A stretch of DNA of 64,000 bases from Argentina anserina. Lineage: Eukaryota; Streptophyta; Magnoliopsida; Rosales; Rosaceae. This document shows positions 1 through 11,112 of this stretch, in pieces. The translations under genes and the position numbers were made by a program. The stretch spans positions 22,630,001 to 22,694,000 of the forward strand of contig NC_065873.1 of assembly GCF_933775445.1 (NCBI RefSeq), in the 5' to 3' direction. The notes beneath the pieces were generated by a model, which searched no databases, was not told the origin of the DNA, and saw only the letters and a program-made list of their open reading frames with translations. Each line of letters begins with the position of its first letter. The stretch's first letter is position 1.

Positions 1-1365
1 TATTGAAAATAAGTAAATCCGATAAAACCGATATATCTCCGATATATCATTTTACCCCTCGACCGATACGATAACGATAAACAATATTTAGACCATTCGG
101 TAGATGTACTCAACCTTCCACAGCCGACAACGCATGTGCTTTGAACCTACCCTTAAAAGGTCTTAAAACCCGAAGTTTCCAGGGCACTTTTCTCAGTTTT
201 TGTCCCTGAAGCTTTGAAATGAATGTGTTGCCATGGAAAGATCTGTTCCTCAGCTATATCTTTTCATTTTTGTCATGAATAATGAGGACCAATTTGATAC
301 TGTTTTGCCTTTTGTTATCTTTCCTAATGAATTTATTATCACCCCCGTTATGACGGTTCTCTTACTCTACTAGAACATTAATTTGGAATCTGCAACGTAT
401 ATGCCGTGTTGCATTATTGTGAGGAAACTAAGAGGAGAAGAAATTATTTTTAGTATGGGTTTTTAGGCCAGAATGGGTCTCTTTCAAAATGAACATTGTT
501 GGTTAGTAGCATATCAGCATCAGAGGCCATTAAAGAGCTTAAAACTTTCCCCTATTTAATGAACGGGATGGAAAATAACCGTACATGATACATGGGATCT
601 CCCACACATGAAAACAACTTGGTCATTCCCTTCCGTTTCAACTTTTCCTCTGTTTTCAATGTAATTGGTGAGATAGGTCTGCTTCTGATCATTAAGAATC
701 GTAAATGACCTAATTTTGAAACAAGTAGAGGTTGGATGGTCCTTGTCCATCTACTAATGTCAAATTGTTGACATTTTGTCATAAATTCTAGGAGCTAGCC
801 CTCGCCTGCCTAACCTTGCATTTTCAGTCTTTCAATATCATGATAAATGGCACCACTAAAGATTGAATACAGTGTTCAAGATCCAACATAAGCAACAAAT
901 ACCTTGTTAAATTCTGTGAGGAGATATCTTCCTCTTATTCTTCAACGTTGTAGGGTTTAAGAAAATGAAAAGAATGGCATACCAATCCTACGAAGTTTGC
1001 TTGCAATACATACAATCCACTTCAACTCTAATGGAAGCTTAATTCCAACCCAAAATGTGATTGATCAAGAAAATTTATGAGCTTGTTGCAAATGCCACAT
1101 AACACATCAAACAACACAAAAGTTCACAAAGGGCTACAGTCGCAAGTTCTCACAGTCATTTTCACAAACACCTTGCCTGCAATACTAAATCGAGAAGAAA
1201 CAAACCCGCCAAATGCAGCACAACTCAGACCACGAATTTGGCGCGGGCAGATTCCGTTACCTCCTCAGCTGCAAAACGAATTCAAAACAAATCAAACAGC
1301 TCAAATGAATCAAACCCAATTCTCTGAATCTCTAAACCCAAAAAAAAAACCCATAGAGAGCTCAA
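1..1365. other. gene-free stretch at window edge
   Basis: I see no supportable gene here. The first ~100 bases carry several short GATATATC/CCGATA motifs like those inside the transposable element at 54709-56101, so this edge may be the end of a related repeat. The rest is AT-rich DNA with only short random open frames. The last ~100 bases lie just downstream of the minus-strand gene ending at 1366 and may hold its 3' UTR. Confidence 0.4.
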
Positions 1366-1683
1366 CTACTGAGAGAGAGTACCAATTTTCGGGGGAGTAG
1401 GGGATTCGCCGTAGATGGCTCTGAGCCTGGAGAGCGGGACGAGGGCTGAGTCAGAGTCGGCTTCGGAGTAGAGCTGTTGCTTCCAGTCCCACATGGTCTG
1501 CTTGGTGGCCTTGTTCGATTTGATGAGGGAGGCCTTCTCCGCCTCTAGAGCTTCGATTGTGTTTTGCTGATGCATTGACCTTGCACTCAGGGCGAAGAAG
1601 GCTCCGACGAGGCCCACGCTTATCACTGTGTTGTTGTTCGCCGCGCGCATTCCAAAGCTCACCAGCTTGTTCGCCGCCTCCAT
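1366..1683 (-). CDS. small single-pass membrane protein with coiled coil, unknown function
   Basis: A single-exon frame of 105 residues. The start is the ATG at 1683-1681 (MEAANKLVSFG...); the frame stays open upstream but only to a GTG. Residues ~17-36 (NTVISVGLVGAFFALSARS) form one probable membrane helix. A charged, heptad-like stretch follows (HQQNTIEALEAEKASLIKSNK), then a WDWKQQLYSEA segment and a C-terminus ending in GTLSQ. The layout (short N-terminus, one helix, coiled coil) resembles small mitochondrial inner-membrane or ER tail proteins, but I do not recognise the family and assign no function. Codon use is GC-richer than the flanks, as in a real plant coding exon, and the G/A-rich sequence before the ATG fits a 5' UTR. 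A downstream exon cannot be excluded, since the last ~15 residues look less constrained. Confidence 0.7.
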   Translation of the reverse strand: MEAANKLVSFGMRAANNNTVISVGLVGAFFALSARSMHQQNTIEALEAEKASLIKSNKATKQTMWDWKQQLYSEADSDSALVPLSRLRAIYGESPTPPKIGTLSQ

Positions 1684-1749
1684 TTTCGAAAACTTCACGG
1701 GAGCAAAAGCCTACGACAAGTCGACGATGATGGAGACTCGATGGCTGCA

Positions 1750-2560
1750 AAAATAGGCTTTTGGTTTATGAGTTTTAAAAAAATTAAATTACATTATTTA
1801 GAAGAAAAAATGACTATTTTGTTTTACTTGATCTAGTGACGTAGTCTCACATTCGTAAATATGAGAGGTTGCGAGTTTGTCCGAATAGTTTGGCCACTGA
1901 AGTTCACTATTTGAATATGAAAAATGGGCGATATAGGTGACAAGCTTATATAAACAGTTGGCTTGAGTTCGTTTGATGAGTTATATAGACCGATACCTTT
2001 TCAAGAACACTATGAATTGATGATGGTTACAGTTACTTCGCATTACTTGTGTGATGGTCGTGTCAAAATATGAGATTTGGGCACCTCGGGTTGAAGAGTT
2101 TGTGACATTACCGAATAGTGATAACACATATTCCATAGAAGAAGTCCTGAACATAGAATATTTTGTTTTGAATAACTATAAGTTTGATAGGAGAGCTGCA
2201 ATAGAATCTTTTGGTTTTAAAGGCGATTTATTCGTTATGCTCAAGTGGTCAATGAGTTGGAGTGCAGAATGTTTGGCAAACTAACTTACAAAAGTATCTC
2301 TTATATATTAGTAGGAACTAATTGGAGTTAAAAAAATCATACAAGAGATTGAAAAGGACATCAACCATCAACATAAAAATGGTAGTAGTAAGTTTAGTTC
2401 GCACGGTCATATAATGAATCGTAGGGATCATATATTAACTAATCGAATACTTATGTGTCAACTGTCAGGAATACGATGTCATATTATAGGATGATCACAT
2501 TTAAGACAATATTTATCATATGCACACTGAAATTTATGCAAAAGTCAATCTTTTTGTTCC
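1750..2560. other. gene-free upstream region
   Basis: AT-rich DNA upstream of the small minus-strand gene. It contains a 77-codon open frame at 2051-2284 with no recognisable domain or codon bias, which I do not call as a gene. Confidence 0.4.
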
Positions 2561-2566
2561 TATAAA

Positions 2567-3420
2567 CAATTGATCAAGTGTTTAGACTTTCTAAGGCTTG
2601 GCGCATGAGATCAATATGTGAAAGAAAGATGACGCCATCTTTCTCCACATTGACAATTGATAAGATGTTTCGACTTTCTAAGGCTTGACATGTCACGTGA
2701 GGAAAATCAATAGGGGACAGAGAGATGACATCATCTTTTTGTCCCCATTGACAATTGATCAAATGTTTCGGACTTTATGAGGCCTGCTACATGAGAAAAA
2801 TCAATAGGGTACATAAAAACGGTGCTATATTTATGTCCATATTGATACTTGATCAAATGTTTCGACTTTCCAAGGCATAAGACATGAGAAAAATCAATGA
2901 AATTAAACAATACCAAGTTATCGTATTTTATGTCAAAGTTATAGGCCTTAGGCACACTAAAAATTGAGTAATAGTGCATGATCTATTTTGTTTATATCGT
3001 TATCGACGCTTGTTAAAGTTTTAGTCTTTGTAAAGCATAACACATGAAAAAAAAACAATAGAGTTTATTTGTGTCAGAAAAACGTTATCATTTTATGAGG
3101 CGATCATAGTTTAAGACACTATATTTGCTATACACAAACTAAAATATATGGGAGAGTCAATGGGCCCGTTGTCAATTGATTAAAAGGTTTTGACTTTCTT
3201 AGGTCTAACACATGAGAAAAGATAATACGAGATAGACAAATGACGCCATATTTATGTCCCTATTGACATTTGATCAAATGTTTGGAATTTTTAAGACCTA
3301 TGACATGAGAAAAATCAATGGGGACAGAAATGCCGACATTTGATCAAAAGTTTTGAATTTCTTAGGCTTGGCACATTAGAAAATCAAATGAATAAAAAAA
3401 AGCATAAAAGTGATTGTATT
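2567..3420. repeat. diverged tandem repeat, ~85-97 bp unit
   Basis: The motif 'caattgatcaa(a/g)tgttt' followed by 'gactttctaaggcttg', 'catgagaaaaatcaatagg' and 'gatgacgccat' recurs at about 2567, 2655, 2751 and 2848, and again near 3176, 3272 and 3337. Copies are diverged by substitutions and short indels, so this is an old minisatellite or tandemly amplified repeat. Open frames on the minus strand here (about 2574-2979) are repeat reading frames, not genes. Confidence 0.7.
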
Positions 3421-3942
3421 TTATGTTAAAATTAAGGGCCTAGTCACACTAAAAAAATAAAAATTGAGTAATCGTCAATGACATTTGTTTAAGTTTTACT
3501 CTCTCTAAAGCCTATCACACGGAAAATAATAATAATAGCGTTTCTCAGTGTCAGCCGTAGCAAGTAGCTCGAGAAAGTTAATTTGTTTGATCAAAATTTA
3601 CCTAGAATATATTGTTGTGTGCACACCAATTTCAAAGTGGCAAAAGTTCACAGGTTTGAAAAAACACGACCTCCACCGTCACACAAGGTAGACTGTACTG
3701 TATTCCGTTTGGGCAAACTAGGTTCCAAAGCCCAATTCATTTACACACAAATCTGGCGCGCACCTCCACGCGCATTAAGGGCGGGAGCCTCTTCTCTTTA
3801 TCAAAGCCCCCCCCACAGTCTCAACTACATTGTTCACACTGCTCAACACACACACACACTCTCTCTCTCTCCGATCAAATGCCCTTGCAAAACCCCAATC
3901 CTCCACTGAATTAGGGTTTCTCTCCGACCACCGCCGCATCCG

Positions 3943-6900
3943 ATGGCCGAGTCCGCCTTGCTACTCGTCGCCAAAATCGGCAACCAGCTCCGCCGTCAGA
4001 CCCGCCCCAACAAGGATTCCGTCGTCAAATCCCTCCGAGTAAGTCGACTCCACCTCTTCCTTTTCCCTGTAGCTTTTACAATCGCTTAGTTTCGCCGCCG
4101 TTGAAAACCTTAAACGATCGAGGTTTTGGTTCTGTGTATGGCTTTTGGTTTTGACAGGAAGCTACAGCCGCTTTCGCCGAGATAGAGCAGCCTTCAGGCT
4201 CCAACAAGAAGGATGCTACTCGGAAACTAGAGGCGGCGATTGAGCCTCTGAAGGAAACCATTGTTAAAGGCTTGCTCCGCCACCGGGATAAGGATGTGAG
4301 GCTTTTAGTGGCCATCTGCGCCACTGAGATTATGAGGCTCATGTCGCCGGAGCCGCCTTTTGAGGATAAAGATCTCAGAGTAAGCTCTCTGAGATGTGCT
4401 TTTTGTGTGCCGGTTTTCGCTGTATATGTTTGTTGTTGAAAGTTTGTTTATATTAGTAAGGGAATGTTGGCTTTCAGGATGTGTTTAAGCTACTTGTGAG
4501 TGTGTTTGCTGAGCTAGGTGATACCGCAAACTCGCTGTTTTCGAGGAGGGCTAAGATTGTGGAGATTGTTGCCAAGTTGAAATGTTGTGTGATCATGTTG
4601 GACATTGAGTTTGTTTATGTTTTGAAATTTCTTTCTTTACCTTCTAGCTGATGTTTCAGGCTCCATTAAAAAGTGGAAGTTCGGTTAATGATGTATAAAT
4701 TCATTAAATGCCAACTTCTAATCTTGTGGCTACTTGTTTTTTTGCAGTCTAATTCTAGGAGCCATGCTCAATCATGTTTCGATGAGCACTTGGTCCAAAG
4801 AGTAGTTCAAATATTTAAATCTAACATCTGTTTGGTACGTCCTTCTATGCTTCCTTTACTGCTTCAATTATATGCACTAAGGTTATGTCTTAATATATAT
4901 GTTTATATATATATATATTTTTTACTTATACTCTTGTTGATAAATCTCTGATCATACATCAGCCTTCAAGTACTGTTCCTAAAGATGGGCGGAAGTGTCA
5001 AGAGAATAGCACAAAATCTAATGTTATCAAGGGTGACATAGGGACAGGTACAGGACATAGGCGAAAACAGGCATTCTTTCCAGGTGCCCTTGGATCAGAT
5101 GGAAATGGGGCATCTAAAAAGTCTGAGTTTAGTCTGGGGAAAGAAGTAGTTTCATCTTGTGATTCTGTAGCTACAGAATCATCTCTGGATGATCAGAATG
5201 TGAGAAGAAGTACCACTGCTCTGATGGAAAATGTTAATGTGAATAGGAGCATCGATAAGGAACATTCTAATCATCCCAGTAAATACAAGGTAAATTTGAG
5301 TAATGAATGTGATTAAATTGTATTTTTACTTCTTTTTGAATACCCAATCTTTTTAGTTAAGCAACTATATGAAATGTGTTCGAGTACAAAGTACTTTTTT
5401 ATCTGTTGCTATTTTCTTAAGTATACAGTTATTATACATGCAACATCTCATTTTCAGTCAGCCGTGAAGCACATTCATGTATATTTCATACACGGATTAT
5501 CTTTTCTCTCTCTTCTACTCGACTTCGAATATTGTGGCCTCAATGCTTCTACTTGTTTCCCCTCCTATTGGCAGTTCACACGTGAGAGTAGTGCGGATAT
5601 ACTAACTGAACTCTTGGAAACTGATAGCGGGGAAACTTTAACTGATGAGTCGCTGAAGGAAAGGGTAAGGAATACTATGATTTGAATGCTTTGATTGACT
5701 TGCAAATGCCAACTCAAGTTAGAAACTTTGAAGAAAGCTCTGTTTCTGCTTTGGTTTAACTAGCTCAGTAGCTCCTGCTCAAGAAAAATCTTTCGCTAGG
5801 TTAAGAATAAATAGAGTAATTTACGAACTAGCTTTTGTTCTATTTGTTTGAGGATGATCCAAATTCGACTACCCCCTCCCAGATAAGGAAAGATCGACTA
5901 CAACATTTTATAGGAGCTGTCTGTGTTGATCTCCTACGTATTTATGACTATTATTAGATTGATCAATATTTACAATTATCATTGAATGCTTTGATGCTTT
6001 GTTTATTAGTTTAGTGTATCCTTAAGTTGCATTCAAGATTTTGTAAATCTTGATGAGTGATTTCCACCAACAGTGCTTTTAGGTGCAAGTGTTAGGCTTA
6101 TCAAGTGAAAAAACTACAAAAGTTTGAAAATTTTCAAGTGTGGTAAACAACTGCAATAGATCATTGTTAGACGGTAGTTTAATGTTACTGTGCCATTTAC
6201 TTTATCTGATTCTAACTATAGGTTTGGATGCAGCCTAAACAGACCAAGAGGAAGAAAGCTTCTGTAGATACATCTGTAACAGAAGTTCTTGATATAAATG
6301 TCGATGCTGTAAGTCTTACTATTTCTTTCTATAAATTTTCTAATATTGTCGGGGAACAAAGAATTTAACTAAATCTTATCATCATAAATTTCCTAATAAT
6401 AGTTCATGCTATTTTATATTACATTCATGCATACTGGTTTTGATGTCCAAATACAAGATCACTTGCTGCAAGTAATTTGAAGTTTATAGTAGCTTGACCA
6501 TAAAGGAGCTTATTATTATTATTTATTTATTTTTTGAATAGAACCATAATGGAGTTACTCCATACATATATGTGTTTGAATTATAGACATTTCCTTGTGT
6601 TAGTAGTGATGATTTTTTTTTCTTTTGTAATAATAAAATTGTGTTCAACCAAAAACAGTGAAATCAATAAAAAAACCAGCAGGTATGAACAAGGTTCTAA
6701 AAAACGCTAGGCGTTAATCGGGCGGACAGCTAAAAACCAGCGCCCAGAGGATTAATCGGGGATTAATCGGGGATTAATCGGATTAATTGGGGATTAATCG
6801 GCCTAAAATCGAGGCGGCCAAAGGTCTCCGGGCGCCTAGACGCCGCCTAGGCGGGGATTTTTAGAACATTGGGTATGAATAGTAAAACCCCTTGCAAGCT

Positions 6901-7103
6901 ACAATGGAGGATATTTAAGCTCTGTATTATTCTTTAACGCCCCATGCTGAGACTTGAGCAATATATATATTCTTGCTTAATTTGCTGAATATTTTCCAGT
7001 CTTCACCGCTAGTTATATATTGGGTATTCCAGTTTACAAATTTGGTTGCTTATTTCAGGTTGCCAGAAGAACTCGACGCCAAAAGAAGTTAGATTATGTA
7101 TGA
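3943..7103 (+). CDS. short PDS5-like sister chromatid cohesion protein
   Basis: Eight exons join in phase 0: 3943-4038, 4158-4379, 4478-4612, 4748-4834, 4963-5289, 5575-5664, 6222-6308, 7059-7103, giving 362 residues. The N-terminal ~150 residues match the start of plant PDS5 proteins: MAESALLLVAKIGNQLR, LLRHRDKDVRLLVAICATEI, then DVFKLLVSVFAEL and AKIVEIVAKLKCCVIMLDIE. PDS5 binds cohesin and regulates its loading and release in the nucleus. Plant PDS5 proteins are ~770-1600 residues of HEAT repeats, some with a Tudor-like domain. Here the HEAT region stops just after CCVIMLDIE, and exons 4-8 encode an unfamiliar serine/lysine-rich tail ending in a basic patch (PKQTKRKK; ARRTRRQKK). Exon ends are good GT/AG consensus and all phase 0, which argues for a working gene rather than random joins. 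The exon 3 donor (4613) is the least certain. A hAT MITE lies in intron 7. Confidence 0.72.
6690..6871. mobile_element. hAT-type MITE in intron 7 of the PDS5-like gene
   Basis: A 182-bp element bounded by a perfect 8-bp target-site duplication, GGTATGAA, at 6682-6689 and 6872-6879. Terminal inverted repeats are CAAGGTTCTAAAAA at the left and CAATGTTCTAAAAA (reverse complement of the right end), extended by a CGCCTAGGCG-like inner segment. The middle holds four to five short tandem copies of 'ggggattaatcg'. An 8-bp duplication and CA...TG ends are the signature of the hAT superfamily. It has no coding capacity, so it is non-autonomous. Confidence 0.9.
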
Positions 7104-8848
7104 TACTGTTTTCTATTGAGTCTGATAACTGCATTCAGTTCAGGCAGACAATTTCAAAGGTGCTTTGATGGTTTTGTTCTGGTAGTCAGTTCCAGAGGTT
7201 TCACTCTTAGCCTGTAAGTAGTCTGGTAAATGTCAATTGTATATAGCCTTAACCTATCAACCGGAAAGTGCTGAGTGCAGATCAGATGTGCATATCCACT
7301 GTTTTTGCTAATCAAATTCGTATCACCTACAAGTTATTATGTATTCAAGTCTAACTAATTGAGAAGGTCCTGAAATGGCCCATACGAGTTTACGCCTTGA
7401 TGCCTCCCAGTATCCCACATATCAGTAGAAGATCTATATACTGTAGATTCTGTTGTAAGTAATGAGAATTTTGGGAGAAGTTTTTGTTGGGTGCACTTGA
7501 AAGGTTTTCATCAAAGCCTGATCTCTCAGTGCCTTTATATGAGGGCATAATTCTCACAATGGCTTAAATGCTTAGCAACAATCTTGTAGTCATTATTCAA
7601 TATTGCTAACTATGTCTGCTGAGCCATCAGGAGCTTTAAACCAGCAATATTGAAATACATCGTTATAATATATATTGCTCTAAATAATACTTGTCTAGTT
7701 CGAACAAGGGTTTTTTTTTAGGGGAAGCTCGAACAGTATGTCATAATGTGCTCAACTTTTTCATACCATTCAAATTCTTTCAGTTTTAATATAATGTACG
7801 TTCTACAGTCCCGGCCTCGAGAAATTTCACGTATACAATTTATATAAATAGAAAAAACACAGCAACAGCTTCTCTATTCATACTTCTCCCTAATTGTACA
7901 TCTCCATGAGTTTTCCCCTCTCCACACATATCTAACACAAATAGTTTCAAGAGTCCTATACCATTGCACACAGCTTAATTTTGTCATTTTGAGACTCTTT
8001 AGCTAGCTATGGGCAATAATACTGAGACAGTCGGAAGGATTAGTACCCCTAGCTCGGTCAATTCCACCCTGATAGCTGATGCTTTGGGTGAAGAGTTATA
8101 TCCTTCTCTGCTTGATCGAACATACTCGAATTATTTGGAGCTTGGTTACATCAATTTTCATATCACAAGTGTTACAATAGCAAACCATGCAACTATTAGG
8201 TACCTGTTGTGCAAGTCATATACATGGAGTGCGCTATTCGTTGTAGAAGAATTTATGAGTTTTTGGATGAACACGAACTATATGAGCTGAGTATCTTCAC
8301 TGTTGTACACTTAAACGTCCAAATACCAATACTACGCATTAAAAGATTACATTTATTCTCAATGCTACTAGTTTCCAGTTTCTATTATATATTTCATATA
8401 AAACGTAACATGTAAAACGCCTGACTCACCTAGCAGAACTCAAAAACAAGGTAACCAGACTACTTCAGGTTGTAATTTTACATAGAATGAAAGTAGTGAC
8501 ACTGGGTCATGTTGGTAATGAGTAATGACCCTTTTTTTTTTTTTAGAATGTTGGTAATGACCCTTGGCTGTTACTAATTCCAAAGGCCAACGCGGTTGGG
8601 TATGAAAATGGTACAAAATACAGGTGTCAAACTGTGGTTGGTGGGAATAAGAAAACAAATTCAATTACATATATTGGAAAACAGCCTCATTTTGAAATAT
8701 TTAAATCCCCAGACTGATGACGGCACCCTGGTATCAGAGCAAAACACCAACCCCCACAGTCGCGACGGTCCAAACCAGTCTCAGCCAACTTCGCAGAACC
8801 CCCCAAAACGACGCCGTCTGCCGACTCAGCACATGCTCCCTTGACTCC
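7104..8848. other. intergenic region between PDS5-like and SGT genes
   Basis: 3' flank of the PDS5-like gene and promoter of the next gene. A 93-codon open frame at 8009-8290, preceded by TATATAAATAG near 7841, has no recognisable domain and weak codon bias; I do not call it. A small direct duplication of 'atgttggtaatgaccctt' around a T-tract lies at 8510-8570. The last ~120 bases become C-rich, as expected of a 5' UTR. Confidence 0.4.
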
Positions 8849-9876
8849 ATGGCTCCGCCGTTGACCACCGATTCTCCCCTCTCTCGCCGCCTCGTCCGTT
8901 CCTTCTTGGATTTCCTCAACTCCGGTAAACCCTCTCTCCCCTCTCTCGCTTTTTATACACTCAAATCATATCTAGGGCTGACTTCTGCTTCATCAGAATT
9001 GCGATTTCGTTCCGATAGCTGTGGTGGTTTTAGAATGAGTTACTGACTGTAAGTTTGTGTTTTTACTGCGGCAGTTGAACCTGGAGATGGTGTTAATGTT
9101 GAGGGCTTACAGATTGCAAGGGAATGTCTGGAAGAGGCTTTCAAGCTTAACACCTCTCCTCTTCCAGCTGGTGAGCCTGGGGTTGAACCGGAATCGCTAG
9201 TCGAAATGTTTAGCTCACTTGGAAAGGGCAAGGTTCCGGAGAATGTAGCCTCTCATGGTCAGGGGTCCGTGCCGGCTACTAGCTCATCGGCTGGTCAGGA
9301 TGCTGCGGGTGCCAATGTCTCAAAGGCACCGAAATCTCTGGTGCTTGTTTTGTTTACTTGTTTTTACTCGTTTGAAACTTGATGCGGAGTATGGTGTAAA
9401 TGCATTGTATGTAGTAACTTTTTCGATTCGTGTTCATGTTGTGATAGTGAAAAATGTGAACTTGCTTACAATTGGACCAAGGGGAATTGTGTGGAATAGT
9501 AGGAATTTTATTGTGCTCTAATGTGATGAACTGAGGATAGAAGAGGGGTATATAGGGGGTAATACATAAGCGGAAAGAAGGGTAACAAGACCAAGCTGGG
9601 TTTTTTGTTCGTTTCTTTCTCTTCTGATCAATGTGAGTTGACGGTTACGGAGCTCATTCAGATAAGTGAATTTTTAAATGAGGTCGAAGTGGGGATTGAT
9701 AATGTCTAAGAATAAATATGAAATATAGCTTAAGGTTGATGTCTACTATCATATATTCTTTATGGTCCATCCTAAATAGGACTTATTTTAAATGAGTTTA
9801 GTTATCCAGTAAAAGGTTAGATAACAGACTTCTCTACTGTTTTCTGATTCAGGATATGTTTATTTCTAAATGCATT

Positions 9877-9920
<44 letters not shown>

Positions 9921-11027
9921 CTAATACAGTAATTCTTGAATGATGCTTTGCAGGCCTGGGATTATTTTTGTTACGTAACTTAGTTGCTACCAAAAATGAT
10001 TTTTAACATTGAGTTTGACACTATTTAATGTTTGTAATTGAATCAGGGTCAGGATTTGACGGGTAAAAAACATGATTTAGGTATTCCTCTTCTGCTTCTT
10101 TTTTGCTTCTCCTCCCCACTTTTGTCAATTAGTCTCATTATTGGGTGCATCTCATGTTGGGAACAATAGATGATGTATCTGCAATCACTCATATCATCTG
10201 TAGAGACCTCCCATCTATTCCATTTTCTGTTGATGGTATAAATGTACCATACCATCTCATCATGTGTTTGCATATATTAAATCTGGACAAATCGGATCAC
10301 TATGGAATTATGGATTCTAATACAGAAGAGAGTTCAAATTTGGTGAGTGCTTGACTGATATCAAATGAGTGGTTCTCTTAGTGATAACCTTTACTGTAGA
10401 AAATCTTGTTAAGGATAAATAGAAATGTCATTGCACTTAATGCACGGATAGCTTGCATTTTTTATGGACAATTTTCTTAGCAGTTTTCCAGCCCTTCGGA
10501 GACATCCAATGAAATTAGAAAATTGCATATAATATAAAGGATTAAGGAAGCTCATATAGTTGTCATTGTTATTCTATAATTGTGTGAGACAACTTTTGTA
10601 CAGGGTAATGATTCTTGTCAAATGAATTAAATTTAACTATTTCTTTTATTTGAGTTGGTTTATGGAAGAAACTGTTCGTAAAGGAGATAATGTCAAATCA
10701 ATTAGTGTGAGATTATATCAGAAGGATCTTGCTAAAAAAGGGGAAGTGTTCAGGACTACTGATTTAGTATGCACATCATTTTCATATTTTATATATAAGT
10801 GAATTAGCAATATAGTGTAATATCAGTTCTGCATTTTTTACATTAGAGTAAGTGTGAATTGAATACGCTCTTGATATATTGGCAGGGGAGTCCAGAGATG
10901 CTCTGTTCATGCAATTCTTTTCCGCACTTGAGAGGACTTGTTACTTTGTGCCCTTGCTTGATGGTAGTGATGATCCAGTGAAATTGGAGAAAGCAACTCA
11001 ATTTTTCTGTGACGCTTTAAATGTATG

Positions 11028-11112
<85 letters not shown>

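Noticed and set aside
8009..8290. 93-codon open frame with an upstream TATATAAATAG
   Set aside because: No recognisable domain, no splice context or codon bias, and it lies in ordinary intergenic DNA.
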